Assembly (NCBI GenBank): GCA_020635075.1
Contig: JACKAM010000001.1
Location: forward strand, 930,001-994,000
DNA from: Pseudobdellovibrionaceae bacterium
Lineage (GTDB): Bacteria; Bdellovibrionota; Bdellovibrionia; Bdellovibrionales; UBA1609
Direction: 5' to 3'
DNA: 64,000 bases
The notes below the pieces were generated by a model. The model saw only the letters and a list, made by a program, of their open reading frames with translations, did no database searches and was not told the origin of the DNA. Positions 42,823-51,234 of this stretch are shown here, in pieces. Positions within the stretch are counted from its first letter, which is position 1. Every line of letters begins with the position of its first letter. The translations under genes and the position numbers were made by a program.

Positions 42823-44625
42823 TTAGTCAAATGGGGAATCCTCATCGGTTGAGGACTCGCCCTCTTCGCCTGCGGGCTCAGTTATTGTGTCGGCATCGGC
42901 GGGGATCACGTCGGTTGTGGGTTCTTCCTCCGTCGCCTCTTCCGGGGGAGATGTGGTTTTCTTTTTTACTGGCGCGGGAGGAGTTGTGACGGACGGGGGA
43001 GAGGGAGCGGTAACTGTCGTACCCACGGGCCTTACTTTGGAGGTGGAGCCGACGGGCCGCAATCCTGGTTTGGTCGCAGGCGGTGAGACGGGTTTACTCT
43101 CAGCCTTAGATTCCGTCACCGGTGTTGGTGGGGGCGTTGGACTGGTTTGAGCCGGAGCTGGGTGATTGGTTGGGGGAGATTTCGAGTCCTCTGCGGCAGA
43201 TTGTTTCTTCATGACAGGACGGGGTTGAGGTTTCGCTAGCACCGGCTTTGGTTTTGGCTCAGGCGGTGGACTGGCCTTTCTTGCCACTGGTCTGGGTTTC
43301 TCAGCGGGAGCTGTGGTTTTCTGCTCGCGAGGAGGTGGTGGTGGAGCCGGAGCCGCCTTGGTCTCAGGCGGTTTGGGTTTGTTCTCTTTGATTGCAAGGG
43401 GTGAGGGGGCTCTTGATACGGGTTTTGAAGGCGGGAGAGCTTCCTTTACGACTTGGATGATTGGCTTCTCGGAGGACTTGGGCGCCTTTGGATCGACGGG
43501 TGTCTCAGTCGGTGGAGGTGGAGCTTCATCTCGCTTTTCCCTGGGATCAGGAAATACCTCAGGTAGAGCTTTACTCAAGGTCCGAAACCAAATGGGAGTC
43601 AAGGAAGCCGTGTCAGACTGGAGTTGTACCCGATTTAGGGCAATCTGCCGCAGATACTCGGGGTGTTGCATGGGGTGGATGTGCTGAGCCTTGGTCGGTT
43701 TGATGGCCGTGGCATGGGAGTTAAAGGCGACAAAATGTTGAATGGTTGAATCCTCTAGCAAGTAGTTGAGAAAGTCATGGGCCTCATTGAGGTGAGAGGT
43801 AGTTTTTGAGATACCGACCAGGCTGATCCACAAGTTGGTTTTGTCCTCGGGAAGCCAGTAAGTGGGGGGTGTTTCCCCTTGATTCATAATCACTTCGGAA
43901 GCGGGCCCATTGGCAACCTGAATCACATCGGCTTTGCCCTGTTTCCACATTTCGCCAGGCAAATCATTGGAAATGGACACTTGATCTAGGAGATCTTTGG
44001 TGGCCATGGCCAGCTGTTCCCACTTTTCCTGTTCCAGCCACTCGGGAAGGAGGGTGCCCGTTTTTTCAAGAAAACTAAAAATCTCGACCTGTTGAGGAAG
44101 TAGGGAAATACGTCCCTTTAGCTTTTTGTCGATCATCAGAGATTTCATGTCACCCGGAGGCAAGCCCACCTTGGGATTCCAAAGAAAGCCGTTGAGTCCC
44201 CAATTTAAAGGGAGAAGGAAACGAAAATCAGGATCATAGGCAAGGCGGATGAAATCAACGGAGACCTTACTGATTTTAGGGATTCGTGATTTGTCTAAAT
44301 CAGCAAAAATTTGCGAGCCGACGGGGTCTTGAGCCATGTAGGAGAAAAGCTGTATCAGGTCGTAGTTGGCCGGCCGCTCGGAAATTTCCTCCCAGAGGGC
44401 TTGATCCGTCTCCATGGGGATGCCTACGACCTGAATGCCGGTTTTCTCCTCGAATCCAGTTAAGACCTGAGGGGGCAGGTAACCTCGACGATAAAGGAGC
44501 TTGATCTCTGTGCCGGCCCGGTTGCGAAAGAGGAAGCGCTTTTCAATACTGCGCAGTCCCCACCAGGTTCCCATCAAAAAAGAAAAGGGAATGACCAGCA
44601 CTAGTAACTTTAGAAACCGGTTCAT
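42823..44625 (-). CDS. anchored solute-binding-like protein with long proline-rich tail
   Basis: A 600-residue protein. Residues about 7-27 are an N-terminal membrane anchor. Residues 35-350 match periplasmic binding proteins of the PotD/spermidine type (IKLLYRRGYLPPQVLTGFEEKTGIQVV, RFLLPLNWGLNGFLWN). Residues about 360-600 are a low-complexity Pro/Lys/Ala/Thr tail with an acidic end (STDEDSPFD). Tails of this kind span the peptidoglycan or bind partners, as in TonB. No transport genes are adjacent. Ligand unknown. Confidence 0.8.
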   Translation of the reverse strand: MNRFLKLLVLVIPFSFLMGTWWGLRSIEKRFLFRNRAGTEIKLLYRRGYLPPQVLTGFEEKTGIQVVGIPMETDQALWEEISERPANYDLIQLFSYMAQDPVGSQIFADLDKSRIPKISKVSVDFIRLAYDPDFRFLLPLNWGLNGFLWNPKVGLPPGDMKSLMIDKKLKGRISLLPQQVEIFSFLEKTGTLLPEWLEQEKWEQLAMATKDLLDQVSISNDLPGEMWKQGKADVIQVANGPASEVIMNQGETPPTYWLPEDKTNLWISLVGISKTTSHLNEAHDFLNYLLEDSTIQHFVAFNSHATAIKPTKAQHIHPMQHPEYLRQIALNRVQLQSDTASLTPIWFRTLSKALPEVFPDPREKRDEAPPPPTETPVDPKAPKSSEKPIIQVVKEALPPSKPVSRAPSPLAIKENKPKPPETKAAPAPPPPPREQKTTAPAEKPRPVARKASPPPEPKPKPVLAKPQPRPVMKKQSAAEDSKSPPTNHPAPAQTSPTPPPTPVTESKAESKPVSPPATKPGLRPVGSTSKVRPVGTTVTAPSPPSVTTPPAPVKKKTTSPPEEATEEEPTTDVIPADADTITEPAGEEGESSTDEDSPFD

Positions 44626-44660
44626 TCCCTTATGTTAAACTGACGCGTTAGGTAGACCAA

Positions 44661-45749
44661 TTAGATTTCAATATTAACAGGATCGAAGTCGACCAAGATC
44701 TGAGCCCCGGCCTGAGGGATGTAATCCCCGTAGAACAAAATGCTATTAGCCTCAGCATTATAGACCCAACCACCAGACAGGGGTCCAGGATTTTCCTCGA
44801 CCCGCGGCACGAATTGTCCGTTGACTTTAACTGTAATGCTCTCAGGAATTGGCTCTCGCTTGAGGAAGAACTGAGTCGAGAGAGTCAGAATATTCTCTGA
44901 GATGGTTTCAAGTTCGGTAGCGAAGTCACCGCAGAGACTTCCGACCACGCCGCCAGCGGCTTCAGCCATGGCCTGGTTACGCTTGCCGTAGATGCGGCCA
45001 CCACCCGAAAGCGCTGAGAGGCAATCAGAATCGCCATCGCGAATAACAATGGAGTTGACACTAAACCGCTTGGTCGCCCCGCTCGAGTTCGTGAGGGTCT
45101 CCAAGTACTCCATATATTTGGCAATGGTATGTCCCTTTGCTGAATCGTAATAGGAGTGACCAGGATTGGTGTAAGCGTCGTATTGGTTCTTAATGTAGGC
45201 GCTACCATCGTGAGAAAAGTCGTCTTCGTCACTGACAAGGATGACGGCAAAAAAACTGTCCGCCCTCAAGAAGCCGGCATTCCCGGGGTTGTTAAGTGCC
45301 CAGGGGATGCTGTGAAGCGTCCGCTCATCACCGTAGCCGCTGGTCCCAACCATGATATTGCCAATAAAGACGTTGGCAATGTCTGGGGTTTGCGGCGTGA
45401 TGACGGGAACTCCTCCGGCGCTCTTAAACAGAGAAACATTGGAGTTACCAGTAAAGGCTTCACGATAGGCATCGGAGCCAATGACAGCGATCCGGTAATC
45501 GAAACTTCGCGAGGCGAAATCGCCAATAAAGCTTTCGAAGTTATCAGCAATATTTTGTTGCGAAGTGTGCATCGACCCTGAATTGTCGATGACCCACAGC
45601 AAGTCAATCTTGGCCGACACCGCGCCAGTGTTCTGAAAGAACACTTCCGTGTCTGGCAAAATTGAAAAACTGGGTGAATTCTTATCACACCCAACCGTCA
45701 ACAAAAGAACGGCGAAACTAACGCCCAATAAAGCGCCTGTTCTTTTCAT
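44661..45749 (-). CDS. von Willebrand factor A lipoprotein
   Basis: About 362 residues from ATG 45749, behind a GGGGGC site. Lipobox LTVGC21, then a VWA domain with the metal-binding DNSGSM (LLWVIDNSGSM). Further segments SDEDDFSHDGS and SIPWALNNPGNAGFL complete the fold. VWA lipoproteins mediate protein contacts on the outer membrane. A palindrome (45768-45782) lies just upstream of the start. Confidence 0.82.
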   Translation of the reverse strand: MKRTGALLGVSFAVLLLTVGCDKNSPSFSILPDTEVFFQNTGAVSAKIDLLWVIDNSGSMHTSQQNIADNFESFIGDFASRSFDYRIAVIGSDAYREAFTGNSNVSLFKSAGGVPVITPQTPDIANVFIGNIMVGTSGYGDERTLHSIPWALNNPGNAGFLRADSFFAVILVSDEDDFSHDGSAYIKNQYDAYTNPGHSYYDSAKGHTIAKYMEYLETLTNSSGATKRFSVNSIVIRDGDSDCLSALSGGGRIYGKRNQAMAEAAGGVVGSLCGDFATELETISENILTLSTQFFLKREPIPESITVKVNGQFVPRVEENPGPLSGGWVYNAEANSILFYGDYIPQAGAQILVDFDPVNIEI

Positions 45750-46166
45750 GGCAAAAAGCCCCCTGTTCGGACCAATGGTCCGTTGATACACGTCCAACCT
45801 TTTGTAGGAACTTTAGAGAAATAGGAGCTTACATGCAGGTGTTACTGATCTTATCGACGAAAGTCCTGGTTTTTAAAGAGGGTGAAGCCATAGGTGTGTC
45901 CTGGGCCTAACTGAGCGGGACTCCACGACTTCTCGTAGCGTGACTTAAAATGAGAAACATAATGCCTTGAAATCAAAGATGAATTTAAATTGTGAAAATT
46001 GTCTTTTTCGTTCATTTTGTTGAGTCGATTGACAGAAAATGAGATTTGGCCGAAAAAAATTCGACCTATTTTGTCGAACAAAATGTCACTTTTGCGATGA
46101 TCGGTGGTTGGGAATTTACATAGATGTGCCTGTTGCCCTGCGGGTTTGAAATGATAGGATTCGGTT
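45750..46166. other. long intergenic region with palindromes and candidate peptide
   Basis: The region between the VWA lipoprotein and ddl is about 417 bases, AT-rich in its middle. CGGACCA-A-TGGTCCG (45768-45782) and TTCGAC-N7-GTCGAA (46070-46088) are inverted repeats that could be operators. A 25-residue frame (45833-45910) has an AGGAG site five bases upstream, but no other support. No RNA gene recognised. It must contain the divergent promoters of both neighbours. Confidence 0.5.
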
Positions 46167-47264
46167 ATGACCAAGCAGAAAAAAATTCGTGTCGGAGTTC
46201 TTTTTGGCGGCAAATCAGCGGAACATGAAATTTCGCTGTTGAGTGCCCGCAATATTATTGAGGCCATGGATCGGGAGAAGTTTGATGTCGTCCTAATTGG
46301 CGTGGACAAGAAGGGCTGTTGGCATCTCAATGAGTCCTCTCAATTGTTGCTGGAGTCTCAGAATCCAAAATTGATTAAATTAAATGCCGCAGGAATGCCG
46401 ATCTCTGTAGCCCCGGGGACTTCGGACCGCGCCTTGGTGGCCTCAACAGGGACTCTTGAAGGGGTGGATGTGGTGTTCCCAATTCTTCATGGGCCGATGG
46501 GTGAGGATGGGACTGTCCAGGGCTTGTTAAAGCTGGCTGGGATTCCATTTGTTGGCTCAGATGTTTTAGGCTCGGCGGTAGGCATGGATAAGGATGTGAT
46601 GAAGCGCCTTCTGCGCGATAGCGGCTTGCCAGTCTTACCCTGGGTCACATTGAATCGCCGCCAAGGGCACAAGTGGGACGCAAAAAAAATATTGGGCGAG
46701 CTGGGACCAACAGTGTTCGTCAAGCCGGCCAACATGGGAAGCTCGGTGGGCGTCAATCGGGCAACAAGTGAATCAGAACTGGATGCGGCCATCGCTGAGG
46801 CCTTTCAGTTTGATCACAAAGTGTTAGTAGAAAAGGGCGAGAAGGTCCGCGAGATTGAAGTGGCTGTTCTGGATGGCGATCCTCCCCAGGCATCGGTTGC
46901 TGGCGAAATCGTACCTAAGGGGGATTTTTACTCCTATGAAGCCAAATACGTGGACGAGAACGGCGCCGACTTGGTCATTCCCGCCCGCCTTGAGGATGAT
47001 CAAAGTTCCCAAGTCAGGGACCTTGCCCTTAAAACCTTTGCCACTTTGGATTGTTTTGGCTTGGGGCGGGTGGATTTCTTTTTGACCGCCGACGGAAAGT
47101 TCTGGGTGAACGAGATAAACACCATGCCGGGTTTTACCCGAATCAGTATGTACCCCTCCTTGTGGAAAGCTTCAGGAATCTCCTACCCGGATTTGATCGA
47201 AAAGCTTATTCACCTGGCCATTGAAAGAGGAAAGCGGGATCAGTCCCTAAAATCCGATTATTAG
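46167..47264 (+). CDS. ddl: D-alanine--D-alanine ligase
   Basis: A 365-residue ATP-grasp ligase making D-Ala-D-Ala for peptidoglycan. Motifs: FGGKSAEHEISLLSA, FPILHGPMGEDGTVQGLL, VFVKPANMGSSVGV, and DFFLTADGKFWVNEINTMPGFT with the metal ligands. The HGPMGEDG and Y-containing KGDFYSYEAKY patterns favour the D-Ala form over D-lactate. Complete length. Confidence 0.97.
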   Translation: MTKQKKIRVGVLFGGKSAEHEISLLSARNIIEAMDREKFDVVLIGVDKKGCWHLNESSQLLLESQNPKLIKLNAAGMPISVAPGTSDRALVASTGTLEGVDVVFPILHGPMGEDGTVQGLLKLAGIPFVGSDVLGSAVGMDKDVMKRLLRDSGLPVLPWVTLNRRQGHKWDAKKILGELGPTVFVKPANMGSSVGVNRATSESELDAAIAEAFQFDHKVLVEKGEKVREIEVAVLDGDPPQASVAGEIVPKGDFYSYEAKYVDENGADLVIPARLEDDQSSQVRDLALKTFATLDCFGLGRVDFFLTADGKFWVNEINTMPGFTRISMYPSLWKASGISYPDLIEKLIHLAIERGKRDQSLKSDY

Positions 47265-47265
47265 A

Positions 47266-47982
47266 CTAAACCAGGAGTCCCTCTTCGGCGATAAAGTCTG
47301 CCAAGGCCAAACAGGCGTTGATCTTGTCGCCATCAAAAAAGTTCTTGGTGAAGGCCTCGCCATCAAATAGGCCAATCTCCAGTCCTTGCCAGATAAGGGG
47401 CAGACAGAGCTCGCTTTTGACAGCCGGATCACATTCATAATAGGGGGCACCATCGGCCACAGCTTCCTTCACATCCTGAATCAAGAGAGGTTGTTGATTC
47501 AGGAAGGCTCGGGAGTTGTTGCTCTGCCGGGCAAACTCCTGAGTCAAAGGGAAGGCCGCTCGACTTGGGGCTCCGATGTAACACAGCTTAATCAGATTGG
47601 GTTGATCGAGTTCGTTTCCATAATTATCGTCAATAAAACTCGGCTGGCTCAGGCCCTCACACTTTTGGTAGAGTCCGAGCCAATCGAGATGGACTTTTTC
47701 ATTGAGCCAATGCAGAGCCGTATAAAGGCGACTTAGGCGAAGAAGGTTTTTGTCGTGAAGCTCGAAGGCCCACTTGAGTTCAAAAGGGTTTTGAACCATG
47801 CCAAATCCACAGGTGTTGTCCTCTGAAATGCGCGGAACCCGATATTGATGTGGGGGCTGGAGAAGCTCTGCTCCGAGTCGTTGCGAAAGGTTAAGGCGTA
47901 ACTCGCTGATTTGAAAATGATGGCGGGCCTCATCGAATTCCAGTCCCAACAGGTCAAACAGTTTTTTTGCTTCAAGACTCAT
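47266..47982 (-). CDS. GAF-domain-like protein
   Basis: About 238 residues from ATG 47982, behind AGGAG. The C-terminal 110 residues (LCYIGAPSRAAFPLTQEFARQ through CLALADFIAEEGL) have the order and hydrophobicity of a GAF sensor domain, while the N-terminal part has a four-helix look. No output domain is attached. It may partner with another protein. It is divergent from the haem lipoprotein, with about 57 bases between. Confidence 0.65.
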   Translation of the reverse strand: MSLEAKKLFDLLGLEFDEARHHFQISELRLNLSQRLGAELLQPPHQYRVPRISEDNTCGFGMVQNPFELKWAFELHDKNLLRLSRLYTALHWLNEKVHLDWLGLYQKCEGLSQPSFIDDNYGNELDQPNLIKLCYIGAPSRAAFPLTQEFARQSNNSRAFLNQQPLLIQDVKEAVADGAPYYECDPAVKSELCLPLIWQGLEIGLFDGEAFTKNFFDGDKINACLALADFIAEEGLLV

Positions 47983-48038
47983 CCTTGCTCCTGGTCCCTT
48001 TTTAGAGCATCCTGGAATAGAAATCAAGGAGGCCACCT

Positions 48039-48626
48039 GTGTTGAGTCGAAGCTTTGAAGGTCTGTTCACGTTGCTGGTGATTGGCGGTTTGTCCGCCTG
48101 CGTGGGGCCAGGTGTTTCAAACAAAAAATCTGATATGATGGAGTCCGAATTGAAGGTTTACATGCAGCGCGGACAACAGGAGGCTTTGGAACTTAAAACA
48201 AAATTGGTGGGTGAGCTTTCCAAAGGCTTAAAGGAGGGCGGTCCGGTGAAGGCCATTGCCGTCTGCAAAGATAGGGCTGAAGAAGTGACAGCCCAGGCGG
48301 CAAAAAAGGGAGTTCGCATGGGGCGCACGAGTTGGAAATTGCGCAATGTAAACAATAAAGGGGAGCCATGGATGGAGGATTTATTGAAAGAATGGCAAAC
48401 CACACGCTTAAACACTCCGGCCGCAGCCCGAGTGGTGGTGCTCGCCAATGGCCGCATCGGCTATGCAGAGCCTCTTTATACCATGCCCCTTTGTGTGAAT
48501 TGCCACGGGCAAAACCTAAAGCCCGAGGTGGCACAGCAGATCAAGAAACTCTATCCAGATGATCAGGCCACTGGCTTTCATGCCGGAGACCTGCGTGGGC
48601 TTCTCTGGGTCGAGTTTAGCCGTTAA
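48039..48626 (+). CDS. haem-binding (c-type) lipoprotein, DUF3365-like
   Basis: A 195-residue protein from GTG 48039, with AAGGAGG seven bases upstream. Lipobox LSAC21, then a long helical part and C152-VN-C155-H156 near the C-terminus (LCVNCHG), the site of covalent haem c. The N-terminal AVCKDRAEEVTAQAAKKGVRMGR and RLNTPAAA match DUF3365/Tll0287-like sensor/haem proteins. It should sit at the outer membrane in the periplasm, possibly sensing redox state. Confidence 0.8.
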   Translation: MLSRSFEGLFTLLVIGGLSACVGPGVSNKKSDMMESELKVYMQRGQQEALELKTKLVGELSKGLKEGGPVKAIAVCKDRAEEVTAQAAKKGVRMGRTSWKLRNVNNKGEPWMEDLLKEWQTTRLNTPAAARVVVLANGRIGYAEPLYTMPLCVNCHGQNLKPEVAQQIKKLYPDDQATGFHAGDLRGLLWVEFSR

Positions 48627-48630
48627 AGCC

Positions 48631-48743
48631 GGCCCCTTGTTTATTGATCCACAAAATCCTTTGTCAGTGACAACAGGCCCTTTGCCGACCATTCTCCCGG
48701 ACAAAGGCGGCACATGGTTTTGTGGATCAATAGTCAAGGGGCC
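48631..48743. repeat. long inverted repeat, 26-base arms
   Basis: Arms 48631-48656 and 48718-48743 match at 24 of 26 positions. The 61-base middle holds a second perfect repeat, CCTTTGTC (48658-48665) and GACAAAGG (48700-48707). The whole can fold as a long RNA or DNA cruciform. Element type unknown. Confidence 0.75.
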
Positions 48744-48799
48744 CCCGACGAAGGCGACTGCCCTTCGATCGAAATTAATACTGGTTCCTGAATTGACGA

Positions 48800-48922
48800 G
48801 CCAGACTCCGGAGGATCAATATGCTTAAAACCGAGTTCGGCTTGGCGCTGCGCTCTGAGAGAGAGCGCTGCTGCCGGACGCTGTGTCTGAGGTTTTAAGC
48901 GTGTTGATCGTAGGAGTCTGGC
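48800..48922. repeat. long imperfect palindrome with inner hairpins
   Basis: Left arm 48800-48832 pairs with right arm 48891-48922, identical at both ends (GCCAGACTCC outside, GCTTAAAACC inside). The middle contains GCGCTCT-GAGAG-AGAGCGC (48850-48868) and flanking GTTCGGC/GCCGGAC. The arms share a GATCAA core with the first repeat. Confidence 0.75.
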
Positions 48923-48976
48923 GGCCAAGTAAGAAACGCATTAATGAGATCAACTTTTGAGAGGGTGGGGGTGTGC

Positions 48977-50179
48977 TTAACTGGCGAGGGGGGTGCTCAT
49001 TTGGGTGCGGACGGGGAAGGTCAGGATAAATTGGGTGTTGGGACATTCGCTATTAATGCTGAGGGTCCCCCCATGTTGTTCCATGATCCCTTTGGAGATG
49101 CTGAGTCCTAAGCCAGTACCCTTGCCGCGGGGCTTGGTGGTGACAAAGGGCTCAAGAATCCTATCGGCTAAATCCTTGGGAATCCCGGATCCGCTGTCAG
49201 TGAAGGTGATGACAATCTGGTTCTGGTCGCATACAGCGTGTATGCGGATCCACTTTTCATCTAGGTCCTGCAAGGCATCGATAGAGTTTCCAATTAGGTT
49301 GAGAAAAATCTGGCCAATTTGTGATTCACGACAGGCAATTTTGAGATGTTCAGGGATGGCGCTGTCATCAAACTGGATTTCGGCGGATCTTAATTTGCTC
49401 TCGTAGATTTCCCTCACCTCATTTATGATCTGCTTGACTGAGGTTTCAACAAATGGATCGTTTTCGCTGTTCCTGGAAAGAGACTTAAGGGAATCGACGA
49501 TGGCATTTACCCTCATGGTCATCTTGCGCATTTTTTCGATATTGACGAGGATATCCTCAGGGGGAAGTTCTTTCTTGGAGTTAACACGAAACTCAAGTAG
49601 ATCCAGTAGGCCAATGATGGCTGCCAAGGGATTTTTGATTTCGTGGCCAATGCCGGCTGAAACCTGTCCTAAAACAGAGAGTTTTTCTTGAGCGACAAGG
49701 GCCTGTTGTTGATCAACAATGAGTTTCTCGGCCATTTTTTGTTCGGTGATATCGATGCCGATAATAGTGGCGGCGGTGCCGCCACTGTATTTCTTCGCCA
49801 CGCTCAAAATTGTGCGTGGGTCCTGCTCCGTATTCACCAAGAACTCGTAGTTGAGCTGGTCTGAAGGGCTGTGAAAAAGGCGTTTGACGAATTCCAGGTA
49901 GTCCTGGTTTCCGCCGCGGAATCCAATTCTTTTGCCGACAATCTGCTCGGGTTCAAGGCCTAACAATTTGGCAAGATTCTCGTTCACGGCGATGTAGGTG
50001 AGGTTTTCATCCACCCAGGAAATGGTACAGGGGACCGCCTCAATCAAGGTTTTAAAACGATCTTTCTCATTTCGTAGCTGGTGGCGCAAATGAGAACAAT
50101 ACCCCAAGGTCAGGGCCAATGCGCCGACCACAAGAGCAAGCACTACAGTGAGAAAATTTAATTCAAAAGAACCAATCAT
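48977..50179 (-). CDS. PAS sensor histidine kinase
   Basis: A 400-residue kinase: one N-terminal membrane helix, a PAS domain (about 40-150), then the kinase core with phospho-accepting His179 in GHEIKNPL, N-box NLIGNSIDAL, G1 DSGSGIP and G2 GTGLGLS. All catalytic motifs are intact. No response regulator is adjacent, so the partner is elsewhere. The PAS domain may bind a small signal. Confidence 0.93.
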   Translation of the reverse strand: MIGSFELNFLTVVLALVVGALALTLGYCSHLRHQLRNEKDRFKTLIEAVPCTISWVDENLTYIAVNENLAKLLGLEPEQIVGKRIGFRGGNQDYLEFVKRLFHSPSDQLNYEFLVNTEQDPRTILSVAKKYSGGTAATIIGIDITEQKMAEKLIVDQQQALVAQEKLSVLGQVSAGIGHEIKNPLAAIIGLLDLLEFRVNSKKELPPEDILVNIEKMRKMTMRVNAIVDSLKSLSRNSENDPFVETSVKQIINEVREIYESKLRSAEIQFDDSAIPEHLKIACRESQIGQIFLNLIGNSIDALQDLDEKWIRIHAVCDQNQIVITFTDSGSGIPKDLADRILEPFVTTKPRGKGTGLGLSISKGIMEQHGGTLSINSECPNTQFILTFPVRTQMSTPLAS

Positions 50180-50253
50180 GCCGACTATTTATCGGCAAAT
50201 GAATGGAATTGGTTTCTATATTATGGGCAAACTAGACCTACCCCGACTCGACT

Positions 50254-51234
50254 TCAAGGGAGTGGTCTAGGGAGGCGGGTGCCATAGGGCTCTTTGTCCG
50301 CCCTAAACTTGCCCATTGGTCCCAAATGGTCCGCCATCCGCGTGAGTTCCAGTGTCCCGTCGCGCAAAAAGCCACTGGCCGAAAAATAGCCAGCCCCTGG
50401 AACAGTGCCAACGTTGGGGTTGGGCAGGCCTTCCATCCACACCTCTCCGGTTTCAGCATAGAAGGTGACGTCGGCCCAGCGGTCGGAACTGATTTGCATA
50501 TCCATCATGTGGACTCGGGCCTTAAGCTTTACTGAACCACCGAAGGGATCGTCCACCAGGTAGATGCGAATGCGCAGGCGAGTTTTGGTCACCCCTGCAG
50601 GCTCCACCACCGTGCCTACGTAGTCGCCTAAAAGGGGAGAATAAAACTGACTCAGTCGATGGCGCAAATCAGTTAAGTCCCGCTCACTCGGGGCAATCAC
50701 TTGCCGAGTCACGCGAATGGCCTCGATTTCACCCACAATTCCAGAGCGTATTCGGTATTGGGCATTGGTCATCTGGCCATTGAATATAAAGCCACTCACT
50801 GCCGCACGTAGACTGTTTGAGGCACCGCCGTTGTTTCCGCCCGAAAAATCCTGACCGGCATAGACCATTTCAAAAAAACCGGTCTTTTCATTGAAGGAGG
50901 CCTGGAAAAACTTATCGTCAGTGGCCAAAATCGCATCTTTGCGTCGGTACTGGCCAATCAGTTCGGGCCGCGAGGCCAGGCGGCCGTCCTCGTTGCGTCC
51001 GCCAAAATTGGACATGGAAAAAAGGCGGATCTCAACGTCATAGCGATCCACTTCTTCGCCCTTCTCGTTTTTTTTGGTCAGACTTCCTTCGTAAACCCCT
51101 TCAACCTGATCATAGACACCAAGAATCTCCTGGCGATTTTCATCCGGGACATCCTTGTCGGGTGTCAATCCTACATTGCATCCAAACAGAGACAACAGGC
51201 ACAAAAGTGCACTTACTCTACAGAGTGAGATCAT
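50254..51234 (-). CDS. lipoprotein at the end of the efflux operon
   Basis: About 326 residues from ATG 51234, with GGAGG nine bases upstream. Lipobox LFGC19. The beta-rich body has repeated DVEIRLF/RIRIYLV patterns, no recognised domain. Its start overlaps the end of the RND gene by 17 bases. Role may be accessory to the pump (inference). Confidence 0.75.
   Translation of the reverse strand: MISLCRVSALLCLLSLFGCNVGLTPDKDVPDENRQEILGVYDQVEGVYEGSLTKKNEKGEEVDRYDVEIRLFSMSNFGGRNEDGRLASRPELIGQYRRKDAILATDDKFFQASFNEKTGFFEMVYAGQDFSGGNNGGASNSLRAAVSGFIFNGQMTNAQYRIRSGIVGEIEAIRVTRQVIAPSERDLTDLRHRLSQFYSPLLGDYVGTVVEPAGVTKTRLRIRIYLVDDPFGGSVKLKARVHMMDMQISSDRWADVTFYAETGEVWMEGLPNPNVGTVPGAGYFSASGFLRDGTLELTRMADHLGPMGKFRADKEPYGTRLPRPLP

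Larger units (their letters stand above)
48627..48976. other. intergenic region holding two large palindromes
   Basis: About 350 bases between two convergent genes. Two separate long inverted repeats (48631-48743 and 48800-48922) fill most of it. No convincing frame is present. No T run directly follows either stem, so simple terminators do not explain them. Confidence 0.6.

Noticed and set aside
45833..45910. 25-residue frame with AGGAG site
   Set aside because: Only the ribosome site supports it; not hydrophobic and no terminator.
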